This document shows positions 1-7,557 of a DNA stretch of 64,000 nucleotides, piece after piece. Positions within the stretch are counted from its first letter, which is position 1; each line of letters starts with the position of its first letter. The stretch comes from Nitrospirota bacterium (GTDB lineage: Bacteria > Nitrospirota > Nitrospiria > Nitrospirales > Nitrospiraceae): assembly GCA_040755395.1 (NCBI GenBank), contig JBFMAX010000001.1, positions 634,816 through 698,815 on the forward strand. The letters are read 5' to 3'. The notes beneath the pieces are model-generated. The model had not been told where the DNA came from, ran no database searches, and worked only from the letters and a program-made list of their open reading frames with translations. A program made the position numbers and the translations under genes.

Positions 1-280
1 TGATCCGCTCGCCGTCGATGCGAACCTGTTCGCCGAGGCTGCAGAAGAGGGCAAAATGCGCGTCGGCGTGTCGCTCGTCGAGCGCCACCGCTCGCTCGGC
101 CAGGGCCTGACCTCGAACGAAATGGGCGAGGCGCTTGTCCCGCTCCCGGGCCAGACGACCGAGTTCGCATTCGCGCTGAGCTTGGACCGTCAACTCGGTC
201 GCGGATTCCATTGCGGAGGCAACGGCAGGCAACAAGGCGGCAAGGGCAAACGCGAGCACCGGCGGCGGAATCATTGGCAT
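1..280 (-). CDS. Exported protein, N-terminal part only (cut by window edge)
   Basis: The reading frame starts at an ATG at 278-280, preceded by a GGGAGAGG ribosome-binding site, and runs off the left edge after 93 codons without a stop. The first about 23 residues form a signal peptide (MPMIPPPVLAFALAALLP followed by AVASA). The mature part is helical and charged, and the stretch ALAERAVALDERHADAHFAL resembles a tetratricopeptide (TPR) helix pair. A periplasmic TPR-like protein is the best inference. The C-terminus is missing, so no function is claimed. Confidence 0.6.
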   Translation of the reverse strand, partial: MPMIPPPVLAFALAALLPAVASAMESATELTVQAQRECELGRLARERDKRLAHFVRGQALAERAVALDERHADAHFALFCSLGEQVRIDGERI

Positions 281-562
281 GGTGGGTCGCCTCTCCCTTT
301 TTTCTTTCCTCGCGACAAGACGGGCTCGCTGCAGTACCGCAAAGAGGATGCCATGAACACCCCGTTTTGCCGTGTCCAGAAAACCGAAGGTACACTGCGG
401 GTTGGGTTCCGTCGGCGCCTGTCCTGGTCAGCGCCGACTGTGGGCGGGATGAGACAGTTGAGTCCGGCCGTGTGTCGAAACGTTACAGTCCGGTCGTCCC
501 AACGGGCAGGAATCCGTCCGCAGACGACCCGACACGATCGGCCTGCGGCTTTCGCGCTTCGC

Positions 563-1054
563 TCAACGTTGCTCCAAGAATTGTTGCAACTGCCGAAGCA
601 GGTCTCTGGCTTGCTCCCTGGATTCCCCGGGTCCCGTTTGAAACCTGGCTGACGGGTCGGCGCTCGGTTGCAGGGAAGCCGGTTCGTTTTCCACGACGAT
701 GCCGATTTTCCCTTCCTTGTCCCGCTCCCGTTGGCGCTCCAGCTCACGGGCAATCCTGAGCCTGGTGAGTTCTTCCTGCAACTCGCTCCAGTTCTTGGTC
801 ATCCCATCGAGTTTCTCGACCGCGGCGCCGAGTTTGCCCACCCATTCGTCCATTTCTTTCTTGCGCTCCGTGTGCATCTTTTCGATAGCCTGCACCTTGA
901 GCCGTTGCTGGTGGAGTTCCCGTTGCGCGGTTTCCGCCTCTCTTTTGACGGCTTCGTAGGTGCCGCTGCTCACGCACCCCGCGCCGACCACGATCGCCAG
1001 CCCGACTACCGCCATTGCCGCGCTCTCGTACCGTCCACGCGCTGTTCCGTTCAT
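563..1054 (-). CDS. Coiled-coil lipoprotein
   Basis: This 163-residue protein carries a signal sequence ending in a lipobox (VVGAGC), so the mature protein should be lipid-anchored through that Cys. The rest, roughly residues 35-120, is almost entirely charged heptad-like helix (EAVKREAETAQRELHQQRL and following), typical of a periplasmic coiled coil. The ATG at 1054 has a GGAGGG site seven bases upstream; an internal Met just before the hydrophobic segment is an alternative start. No enzyme motif is visible. It may be a cell-envelope spacer or scaffold, but the family was not recognised. Confidence 0.75.
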   Translation of the reverse strand: MNGTARGRYESAAMAVVGLAIVVGAGCVSSGTYEAVKREAETAQRELHQQRLKVQAIEKMHTERKKEMDEWVGKLGAAVEKLDGMTKNWSELQEELTRLRIARELERQRERDKEGKIGIVVENEPASLQPSADPSARFQTGPGESREQARDLLRQLQQFLEQR

Positions 1055-1218
1055 GGCTCGCCCTCCATACCAAGCTTCGCTCGGTCCGCTCGCTCTTTAC
1101 CGCTTTATCGTAACTGAGCGAGCGGATAGAGTCTTCAACCCACAAGTGTTTCCCGGGAATTGTCTTACGAAAAGTGGACAGCCGCCAAAGCCCCGGTATC
1201 TTCGCTCTGCCACGGTCT

Positions 1219-1821
1219 TTATTTACCATCCGCACGGGAAGCGTTTCCACGGGCGGCGCCGGCCCGGACTTCGAGCGCCGTCTTCAATTCACCGAACAGC
1301 GCGAGCATCTGCCGGTGGGAGTAATGGGCGTTGCGTCCGCTCGGATTGGGCAGGACGAAGACCTTGGCGCCGGCCAGATGATCCGGCTGCCAGCCGACCC
1401 GCGGGCGATTCCTCCGGGCTTGCTCCGCGCGGCGGGCGCCTGATTGATCCGGGAACAAGACCCTGGAGAGCGTGACGCCGAGGAGCGCCACCACCGGGGG
1501 ACGGTATCGTCGAATCTTCGCCAACAGGGTCTTGCGTCCGGCGACGTATTCGAGCGGTCTCAGCGCGTCGATGCCGCGACTGGGTCTGGCGATGAGATTG
1601 GTCAAGCCGAAGCCCCAATCCGGCAGCCGACCGTCGTCCTCGTAGGTCACCGGCTCCGGCACGAGCCGCGATTCGTAGAGCAATTTCCAGAAACGGTTGG
1701 AATGGCCGGCGAAGTGGTGGCCTACGGCAGCCGATCGCGCCCCTGGATTGATGCCGACGAACAGGACGCGGACCCCAGGTCTGATATGGTCCGGCAGCGT
1801 GTTCGATCTTCGCGTCACCAT
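1219..1821 (-). CDS. mug: G/U mismatch-specific uracil-DNA glycosylase (Mug-type)
   Basis: Mug-family glycosylases excise uracil or ethenocytosine opposite guanine in double-stranded DNA. The 200-residue product shows the two family motifs: the catalytic-loop GINPG near residue 24 and NPSGRNAHY near residue 160, which matches the intercalating NPSG loop. The FWKLLY segment between them also fits the family. I start at the ATG at 1821; the same frame stays open far upstream but there it only shadows the endonuclease V gene. The start has a weak ribosome-binding site. It lies about 90 bp downstream of nfi on the same strand, forming a small deaminated-base repair pair. Confidence 0.88.
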   Translation of the reverse strand: MVTRRSNTLPDHIRPGVRVLFVGINPGARSAAVGHHFAGHSNRFWKLLYESRLVPEPVTYEDDGRLPDWGFGLTNLIARPSRGIDALRPLEYVAGRKTLLAKIRRYRPPVVALLGVTLSRVLFPDQSGARRAEQARRNRPRVGWQPDHLAGAKVFVLPNPSGRNAHYSHRQMLALFGELKTALEVRAGAARGNASRADGK

Positions 1822-1913
1822 GACGCCCGCAAGTTCCGTTGCTCCGCGATGAGCCGGCGGCCGATTCGCAGAATGAGCGCGGCTAGGTCGAACCCGGGCG
1901 GTTAAGCCTGGGC

Positions 1914-2615
1914 TCATCGAACAGGCAGCTCGTCCTGCCATTGTGTCTGGTTCGCCCGTTCGGCCAGGAGATCGGCTTGCCGTGTCGGTTCCGGTACCCG
2001 ATAGCCTTTGCCGCAGGCCAAGGTGAATCGAACGGCCTGCTCCAGATCGATGTTGTGCCCCACGGAGACGAACACCGGCCGAACACGGTCTTTGGTCCGG
2101 ACCGCCGCGCCGATGACTCGGCCGGCCTTGTCGTGCAGATAGGAGAAGGAGGACCGGGATGGCTTCGGCTCGACATATGAGCCGAACAGCAGCGACTTCG
2201 CGCAGCCGATCACCGGCTTCTCCAACAACAAGCCGATATGGCATGCGATGCCCAGTCCGCGCGGGTGGGCCATCCCTTGACCGTCGATGAAGATCAAGTC
2301 CGGCTCATACGCGAGCCGCTCGAAAGCCCGGAGCAAGGCCGGGGCCTCGCGGAACGACAAGAGTCCGGGAACATAGGGAAACGAAACCCGATCCTGCAGG
2401 GTCACCGTTTCCACCGGCTCCAAGTCGGGAAAGGAGAGCACAACGACCGCGACAGACATGGAATCGGACCGCTTGTCGTACGCGACATCCGCGCCGGCGA
2501 CAGCGGAAGGTCTCAACACCCCGCCCGTGGTCTTGACCTGTCGGCGGAGTTGGACCTGGACTTGTATGGCTTCCTTGGGTGTGATATCCCACCGATGAAG
2601 GGTCTTGACCTGCAT
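1914..2615 (-). CDS. nfi: Endonuclease V (deoxyinosine-specific)
   Basis: Endonuclease V nicks DNA one phosphodiester 3' of deoxyinosine, starting repair of deaminated adenine. The 233-residue product carries the family signatures: VAGADVAY with an active-site Asp, the PYVPGLLSFREAP loop that senses the lesion, IDGQGMAHPRGLGIACH with the second catalytic Asp, and SVGHNIDLEQAV near the end. I chose the ATG at 2615, where a GAGGGCGA site lies upstream; the frame is open further but loses family similarity. A CCCTCACTGAGGG palindrome (2623-2635) overlaps the ribosome-binding site and could mask it. The downstream neighbour mug also repairs deaminated bases. Confidence 0.92.
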   Translation of the reverse strand: MQVKTLHRWDITPKEAIQVQVQLRRQVKTTGGVLRPSAVAGADVAYDKRSDSMSVAVVVLSFPDLEPVETVTLQDRVSFPYVPGLLSFREAPALLRAFERLAYEPDLIFIDGQGMAHPRGLGIACHIGLLLEKPVIGCAKSLLFGSYVEPKPSRSSFSYLHDKAGRVIGAAVRTKDRVRPVFVSVGHNIDLEQAVRFTLACGKGYRVPEPTRQADLLAERANQTQWQDELPVR

Positions 2616-2883
2616 GGCTTCGCCCTCACTGAGGGACCAAGGTGATATGCCGAGAGTGTAGCCTCGCCTGAGCCATTTTGCTACAGGCCGTATGGTAGAG
2701 CAGACAGGGTCTTCGCGGACCGCTCTCCCAACAACATGAGATACTAAGGGTTCTCTACTCGTGCAGGCCAGGCACTGGATTTGCTCATTTCCCGATCGGG
2801 TCCGTTGTGAAGAGCTTCCGGAGAACGGGCCTGGGCATTCGTAGAACGGATTCATGCGACGAGCCATCGAAGGCTTGTAAGCA
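2616..2883. other. Intergenic stretch upstream of nfi, no gene seen
   Basis: This is the first part of a 725-bp gap between nfi and the small exported peptide gene. Short open frames on both strands have no ribosome-binding site or recognisable protein. The nfi promoter must lie here on the minus strand, but no strong consensus hexamers were found. A GTAGC/GCTAC inverted repeat occurs near 2659-2685. Confidence 0.5.
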
Positions 2884-3093
2884 GCGCGGCGGCTGTGCCA
2901 CGCCGCGCAGAGGTCCCATCTTCCTCCTGGATGGGACCTCCCCCTTCAGCATACAAACGTCCACGCCGGACGCGCGGATGCTCGGGAAGAGGACAGGTCG
3001 CTTTTCTCGCTTCTCCTTGCGCGGTTGATGCCAGTCTCAAGCCCGAATACCCGCAAGGCAAGAGATGAAAACCGGCCTGTCCTCCCTTTTTTG
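2884..3093 (+). ncRNA. Candidate structured RNA: three consecutive hairpins and a T-run
   Basis: Hairpin 1 pairs GCGCGGCG (2884-2891) with CGCCGCGC (2901-2908). Hairpin 2 pairs AGGTCCCATC (2911-2920) with GATGGGACCT (2930-2939). Hairpin 3 is long: GAGGACAGG (2989-2997) pairs with CCTGTCCTC (3076-3084), TTTTC (3002-3006) with GAAAA (3067-3071), and CCTTGCG (3015-3021) with CGCAAGG (3052-3058). Its internal loops are symmetric, 4x4 and 8x8 nt. Hairpin 3 is followed within a few bases by a run of six T (3088-3093), so transcription on the plus strand would plausibly end there. The layout is reminiscent of a regulatory RNA such as 6S RNA, but no known family was identified. No clear promoter was found. 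A dispersed repeat is the main alternative. Confidence 0.4.
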
Positions 3094-3340
3094 CACCTCC
3101 AGAAGCCTGCCTGCTTCATCGACCTTTCGTCTGGCGAAGAGGGCGTGAGGCAATTTAGTCTTCTCCACACCATTCCGCCACAGTCGGAAGCAGTCGTTCC
3201 TTCAGTCCTCTGGGCGTCGCGCGTCGAACTCATTGAGCTCCAACGATTTCCTTGCCGGCTGTCGCACGGCACCGGCTTTGCTCACGCCAGGAGCGCCTTC
3301 CGGAAGGCATAGTTCAGAGACCGAAAGGAGGTGAGGTCGA
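3094..3340. other. Leader region of the small exported peptide, no gene seen
   Basis: The stretch between the hairpin array and the small peptide gene holds no convincing open frame on either strand. It should include the promoter and 5' leader of the gene at 3341, but consensus -35/-10 hexamers at correct spacing are not evident. The last 20 bases hold the very strong ribosome-binding site of that gene. Confidence 0.4.
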
Positions 3341-3517
3341 ATGAAGCGCTTCCTGATGAGTTTCCTGGCGGTCGCGATCCTGGTGGCCTTTACGGCTCCG
3401 TCGTTTGCGGGCGAAGAAAAGAAGGAAGAGAAGAAGAAAGGCGGCAAGCTCATCGAGCAGATCTACGCCGACGACATGAAGAAGGGCGAGAAGAAGGACG
3501 AGAAGAAGGGCAAGTAA
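3341..3517 (+). CDS. Tiny Lys/Glu-rich exported peptide (58 aa)
   Basis: A 58-residue frame starts at an ATG preceded by AAAGGAGGTGAG, a near-perfect Shine-Dalgarno sequence seven bases upstream. Residues 1-23 are a textbook signal peptide (MKRFLMSFLAVAILVAFTAP then SFA), giving a mature peptide of about 35 residues. The mature part alternates Lys and Glu runs (EEKKEEKKKGGK, KKGEKKDEKKGK) around one short less charged segment, LIEQIYADDM. There are no cysteines. No family was recognised. The strong initiation site and clean signal peptide argue for a real, well-expressed periplasmic or secreted peptide. Confidence 0.72.
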   Translation: MKRFLMSFLAVAILVAFTAPSFAGEEKKEEKKKGGKLIEQIYADDMKKGEKKDEKKGK

Positions 3518-3588
3518 TTGAACGTGTGAGGCGAGGCTGGTTCGCTCGAGGGGTCTTCGCGCTGCGGAGAACTTCTCGAGCGACCGGC

Positions 3589-4104
3589 TCACATTCCCGC
3601 CGAATCGAGAAACACCGTCTGCAGCCCGACGATCGTTTTCCCGTCCCGAATCGTTCCATCCCGAATCTTCGCGATCGCCTGCGCGAGCGGCATCTCCACC
3701 ACCTCCAGCACTTCGTCGCGGTCCAGTTGCTGTCTGCCGCAGGTGAGTCCCGTAGCTTTGTAGATGTGGATGACTTCATCCGCGAAGCCCGGGGCGGTCC
3801 AGATGCTCAGCAGCAGTTCGAGCGACGACGCGCGATAGCCGATCTCTTCTTCCAACTCGCGCGCGGCGCAGTCGCGCGGGTCCTCGGCTGGATGCAGCTT
3901 ACCGGCGGGAATCTCGTAAACAAATCCTCCGGCCGCATGCCGGAACTGGCGGATGAGCACCACCGTCCCGTCCTCTTTCAGCGGGACGACCGCGGCGGCG
4001 CCGGGATGGCGGATGATCTCCAAGTCCACCGTCACGCCGTTGGGCAGTCGCACGGTTTCGATATTCAAGGTCACAACACGACCCATATAAACCGTGTTCT
4101 TCAT
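3589..4104 (-). CDS. Nudix hydrolase, ADP-ribose pyrophosphatase-like
   Basis: The Nudix box is intact around residues 74-96: GKLHPAEDPRDCAARELEEE followed by IGY, matching G-x5-E-x7-R-E-U-x-E-E-x-G-U with the Mg-binding glutamates present. The flanking LIRQFRHAAGGFVYEIPAG and the downstream APGFADEVIHIYKA are typical of the ADP-ribose/NDP-sugar pyrophosphatase branch. The likely reaction is ADP-ribose to AMP plus ribose 5-phosphate in the cytosol. I start at the ATG at 4104 (171 aa); another in-frame ATG at 4086 is possible because neither has a strong ribosome-binding site. Confidence 0.87.
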   Translation of the reverse strand: MKNTVYMGRVVTLNIETVRLPNGVTVDLEIIRHPGAAAVVPLKEDGTVVLIRQFRHAAGGFVYEIPAGKLHPAEDPRDCAARELEEEIGYRASSLELLLSIWTAPGFADEVIHIYKATGLTCGRQQLDRDEVLEVVEMPLAQAIAKIRDGTIRDGKTIVGLQTVFLDSAGM

Positions 4105-4220
4105 CAAACAGCACTTGCCTGTTACCGGAAGCACTTGAGGAGCGTCCGCTCTGCCTGCATGATGATCCAAGTGTTGTTATCGCGTTGCCTCTTGGTCAAC
4201 TTCGTCCCAGTGCCATGCAT

Positions 4221-4236
4221 AATCGTGGTCACGATT
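4221..4236. repeat. Perfect short palindrome
   Basis: AATCGTG and CACGATT flank a two-base centre, giving a perfect inverted repeat in the gap between the Nudix gene and gcvT. It touches the end of the 38-codon frame below. It could be an operator or the base of a small hairpin; nothing else supports a role. Confidence 0.3.
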
Positions 4237-4352
4237 CAGTGACTCACACCTTCAATGAGGTCCTTGCGTCTCTTATCGGACAGACCTCTCCGAGAAGCAA
4301 TGCGTTCGAGCCCTCGGTAAAGTTGGTTGATTGATTCGGACCGGTTCTTCAT
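4236..4352 (-). CDS. Possible 38-aa small protein
   Basis: A short frame in the 284-bp gap between the Nudix gene and gcvT begins at an ATG with AGGAAGGGATGG upstream and ends at TGA. The product is basic and helical (INQLYRGLERIASRRGLSDK), with spacing that would suit a small DNA-binding helix pair or the remnant of a larger gene. No family was recognised. Length and uncertain translation keep confidence low; it may be a decayed gene end. Confidence 0.25.
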   Translation of the reverse strand: MKNRSESINQLYRGLERIASRRGLSDKRRKDLIEGVSH

Positions 4353-4388
4353 CTTGGCCCATCCCTTCCTCTGCTCACCCCTTACGCT

Positions 4389-5495
4389 TCACGCCTCACG
4401 AGTTTTGCGCTTGTAGAACGGCGGCCGGACGACCACGGCGGGCACGGCTTTGCCCCGGATGTCGATCAGGAAGGTCGAGCCGGGAGTCGCGTAGGTCGGC
4501 GGCACGTAGCCCAGTCCGATGCCCTTCTGCAGCAGGGGAGAAAAATTGCCGCTGGTGACCTCGCCGATCGGAGCGCCTCCGGACCGGCCGAGCATCTTGC
4601 AGCCATGCCTCGGCACCGCCTTTTCCAACAGCTCGAAGGCCACAAGCCGGCGTGTCGGTCCCTCGGCGTGTTGCTTCGCCAGTCTTGCCCGTCCCACAAA
4701 GTCGCCTTTATCGAGACTCACCACCCACTGGGCTCCCGCCTCGATCGGCGTCGTCTCCTCGTCGATATCATTTCCGTAAAGCAGATAGGCCATCTCCAGC
4801 CGCAGCAGATCTCGCGCACCCAGGCCCGCAGGCTTCAGACCTTCGGGACGTCCTGTCTCCAACAGTTCGTTCCAGACCCGGGCGGCGGCATGAGCCGGCA
4901 TATGCAACTCGTACCCCAGCTCTCCCGTGTAGCCGGTCCTGGTGATCAGGCAGGATATCCCGTTCAAGACGGCGTCCAGACACTGCCGGGGGTTGAGATT
5001 CGCCACACCCGCGGCTCCCAGCTTCTCCAAAATGGTCCGTGAAGCCGGTCCCTGGATGGCGAGTTGAGCCAGTTCGCTGGATTGATCCCGCACCGTACAC
5101 TGTGACGCAGGCGTCAGATGGTCGCGCAACCAGGCCGCGATTTTTTCCCGATTGGACGCGTTCACGCAAAGCAGGAACTCGTCCTCTTTCAACCGGTACA
5201 CGAAAATGTCGTCTTTGATTCCGCCCTCCGGATTGCAGACCATCGAATAGTGAGCGTGCCCGACCGGCAGCCGGGTCATGTCGTTCGTGGTCATCCGCTG
5301 AAGGAAGGCGAGTGAACCGGCCCCCGAGACCTGGAGCCGCCCCATGTGGCTGACGTCGAACAGGCCGGCTCTGCTGCGGACCGAGTGGTATTCGTCCACC
5401 ACGCCGGTGTACTGGATCGGCATTTCCCAGCCGGCGAACTCCACGAGCTTCCCGCCGCAGGCCCGATGCGCGTCATAGAGCGGAGTGCGATTCAT
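4389..5495 (-). CDS. gcvT: Glycine cleavage system T protein (aminomethyltransferase)
   Basis: GcvT transfers the methylene group from the aminomethyl-lipoyl H protein to tetrahydrofolate, releasing ammonia. The 368-residue length is normal. Recognisable segments are the N-terminal RTPLYDAHRACGGKLVEFAG and GWEMPIQY, SHMGRLQVSG, the folate-site TTNDMTRLPVGHAHYSMVCN region with GGIKDDIFVYRL, TRTGYTGELGYELH, and the C-terminal GEVTSGNFSPLLQKGIGLGY. The ATG at 5495 is chosen over an in-frame GTG 21 bases upstream because it matches the family N-terminus. The other gcv genes are not adjacent. lipB, needed for lipoylation of the H protein, is elsewhere in this window (26350). Confidence 0.95.
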   Translation of the reverse strand: MNRTPLYDAHRACGGKLVEFAGWEMPIQYTGVVDEYHSVRSRAGLFDVSHMGRLQVSGAGSLAFLQRMTTNDMTRLPVGHAHYSMVCNPEGGIKDDIFVYRLKEDEFLLCVNASNREKIAAWLRDHLTPASQCTVRDQSSELAQLAIQGPASRTILEKLGAAGVANLNPRQCLDAVLNGISCLITRTGYTGELGYELHMPAHAAARVWNELLETGRPEGLKPAGLGARDLLRLEMAYLLYGNDIDEETTPIEAGAQWVVSLDKGDFVGRARLAKQHAEGPTRRLVAFELLEKAVPRHGCKMLGRSGGAPIGEVTSGNFSPLLQKGIGLGYVPPTYATPGSTFLIDIRGKAVPAVVVRPPFYKRKTREA

Positions 5496-5550
5496 GCTTC
5501 GATCCGTGCTCACCACCGGACGGAGGAACCTGCGACATCATCGACGTCGG

Positions 5551-5970
5551 CTAGCGCAGTCCCAACTGTTCCACTTCGAACGTCAGGGTCGCGTTCGGCG
5601 GGATGACGTGGCCGGCCCCGCATGCGCCGTAGCCCAGGTCCGGGGGGACGATCAGTTTGCGCTTGCCGCCCACCTTCATGCCTTGCACTCCTTCATCCCA
5701 TCCCTTGATCACACGCCCCGCGCCGACGCGGAACGAAAAGGGCTCGTTGCGGTCGCGCGAGCTGTCGAATTGTTTCCCGTTTTCCAGCCACCCGGTGTAA
5801 TGCACCGTCGCGGTATCGCCGAGTTCCGCCGGGCGGCCGGTGCCGACGACCAGATCCACGTACTTCAGGCCGGATTCGGTTGTGACTTCTTCCCCGACCT
5901 CCTCGGCTCCGGCGGCCGGCGTCGGGACGAGCGTCAGCAACAGAATGAGCAGAGATCCGAACGCGCTCAC
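5551..5970 (-). CDS. FKBP-type peptidyl-prolyl cis-trans isomerase, exported
   Basis: A single FKBP domain fills residues about 30-139: [71 protein letters not shown] and [10 protein letters not shown] are all canonical. It should catalyse proline isomerisation during folding in the periplasm. The start is a GTG at 5970 with GGGAGAG upstream, giving an about 22-residue signal peptide ([17 protein letters not shown]). The frame is open further upstream, but there it overlaps the FIST gene and has no family similarity. Confidence 0.9.
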   Translation of the reverse strand: MSAFGSLLILLLTLVPTPAAGAEEVGEEVTTESGLKYVDLVVGTGRPAELGDTATVHYTGWLENGKQFDSSRDRNEPFSFRVGAGRVIKGWDEGVQGMKVGGKRKLIVPPDLGYGACGAGHVIPPNATLTFEVEQLGLR

Positions 5971-6022
5971 GGTTTCTCTCCCTGTGGGCGGGACGACAGG
6001 CAGGACAGGGGGAGCGGCATGG

Positions 6023-7222
6023 TCACGAATCAGGCTCGGAAAACAGCGCGACGCTAGCCGTGTAGCCGTGCAGGAAGTTGCGGCCGCCGACCGGTCCGAT
6101 CTCCCCCTGAGCGAAGAACCCGGCGATCGGGATGTCCCCCAGCCGTTCGCGCAACACGGAGACATCGTGGTGCGGCCGGCCGAACAGCCCTTCTCCCCGC
6201 CCGCAGCAACTGAAGAGCAACGCCCCCAGCGGGGCTTTCCGACGCTGCGTCCGATAGGCGGCCAGCAAGAGATGGAGGTCTTCATGCGCCGACTTGGCGT
6301 CCCGCAGATGGAACTGGACGGTTTGGCCCTCCTGAACGATATCGCCGACGGCGACGGCTCCCGTGCTCTGATCCGCGCCGATGAGATTCCGAACGAGAAA
6401 GTCCCCGCGCTCGAAGCGATTCCTGTGTTCGTCGATCACGATGCCCAGGTGCAGCGCCCGTTGCGCGATCCGGCGCTCCTCGCCGGAGATCGACTCGAAC
6501 AGCGCTTGCAGGCGCTCCAGCGCGGGAGCACCGCCCAGTTCGTGGATGACGTTGTGTTCCGCCTTGGTGACCACGTACCGGTCGCCGATCGGACGGCATC
6601 CCTGCGAAATCACCGTCCCGATGGACACGGGTCCGGAGAGGGCGACGCCCACAAGCCCGCTGTCATACACCTCGTCGTCGAGGACCATCCGATTCTCTCC
6701 GACGTCGTGTCCGCCCCCCGCCAGGCCGCCGATAGCGACCGCCCCCGGATACCGCTCCTCCAGCATGGCCAACACCTCTTTCATCGGAATCGAGAAGGGA
6801 TCGGCCAGGAGCATGAACACCGGGCCGGCGCCGATCGCCCGAGCGTCCGGCCATCCACCGACCGAGAAGCGGTCGAGTTCCCGGGAGAAGGACAGCCGCA
6901 GGGGATTCACGCGGACGCCTGGGAGGCGGGCAGCCCACAGCGTCACCGCCGGGTCGGTTTCAATCTCCTCTCCGCCCGCGATCACTCCTTCCCCCGAGCA
7001 TCCGAGCAACACACGCGGCCCCGCTTCTTTGCGCACCGCCGCGCCCAGCGACTCGGCCCGCGCCGAGTAGTGGTTGGAGAAAAACAGCAACGCCAGATCG
7101 ATCGGGTCTTCGCCGATTTGCCGGCGCACCGCCTGCGCGACAGCCCGGCCGGCGGCCGCAGCGTCGGTCAGGCGGGACAGGGCGGAGGCGAACCGGAGTG
7201 TCGAAGTCGTGGTCGGGATCAT
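6023..7222 (-). CDS. FIST domain protein
   Basis: The 399-residue protein matches the FIST_N plus FIST_C architecture: [18 protein letters not shown] and [17 protein letters not shown] in the N-terminal half, then [39 protein letters not shown] and [18 protein letters not shown] near the C-terminus, ending [24 protein letters not shown] domains are proposed small-ligand (possibly amino-acid) sensory domains, usually fused to signalling modules. Here the domain is freestanding and no kinase or methyl-acceptor gene is nearby. It lies between the exported FKBP gene and a 75-aa unknown on the same strand. Confidence 0.85.
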   Translation of the reverse strand: MIPTTTSTLRFASALSRLTDAAAAGRAVAQAVRRQIGEDPIDLALLFFSNHYSARAESLGAAVRKEAGPRVLLGCSGEGVIAGGEEIETDPAVTLWAARLPGVRVNPLRLSFSRELDRFSVGGWPDARAIGAGPVFMLLADPFSIPMKEVLAMLEERYPGAVAIGGLAGGGHDVGENRMVLDDEVYDSGLVGVALSGPVSIGTVISQGCRPIGDRYVVTKAEHNVIHELGGAPALERLQALFESISGEERRIAQRALHLGIVIDEHRNRFERGDFLVRNLIGADQSTGAVAVGDIVQEGQTVQFHLRDAKSAHEDLHLLLAAYRTQRRKAPLGALLFSCCGRGEGLFGRPHHDVSVLRERLGDIPIAGFFAQGEIGPVGGRNFLHGYTASVALFSEPDS

Positions 7223-7240
7223 CGTGCCGATGCGGGCCGG

Positions 7241-7468
7241 CTAGACGTCGGGATTGACGCGGTCTCCCCGCTCTTTCATGAGCTTCTTGTAGTACCGCCA
7301 CATGTAGGAATAGTAGTCATCGAGTTGCGCCAGCAGATAGTGGAGCTCGGTCGGGTCTTCAGTTTCCAGGGCGCGGATCATCCTGGTCTTGAGGAATTCG
7401 GCGAAGCCCTCCGTTTTCTCCAGGGCCGTCAACAGCCTGAGCCCTCCGCCGATCTGATAGTCGCCCAT
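7241..7468 (-). CDS. Conserved-looking small cytosolic protein, unknown
   Basis: The 75-residue product starts at an ATG with AGGAGC seven bases upstream. It is helical and acidic in the middle, with an aromatic cluster LDDYYSYMWRYYKKLMKE near the C-terminus. There is no signal peptide or membrane segment. It sits 18 bp upstream of the FIST gene on the same strand, so the two are probably cotranscribed. Function unknown; the aromatic patch suggests a protein-protein contact surface. Confidence 0.65.
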   Translation of the reverse strand: MGDYQIGGGLRLLTALEKTEGFAEFLKTRMIRALETEDPTELHYLLAQLDDYYSYMWRYYKKLMKERGDRVNPDV

Positions 7469-7557
7469 ACGATTGCTCCTGCTTGCCGACACCGCGGCAG
7501 CAGCATAGCGACGCCGCTCCTCAAAATGCAAGCTACCCGATCGAGGGGAGGCGCGTC

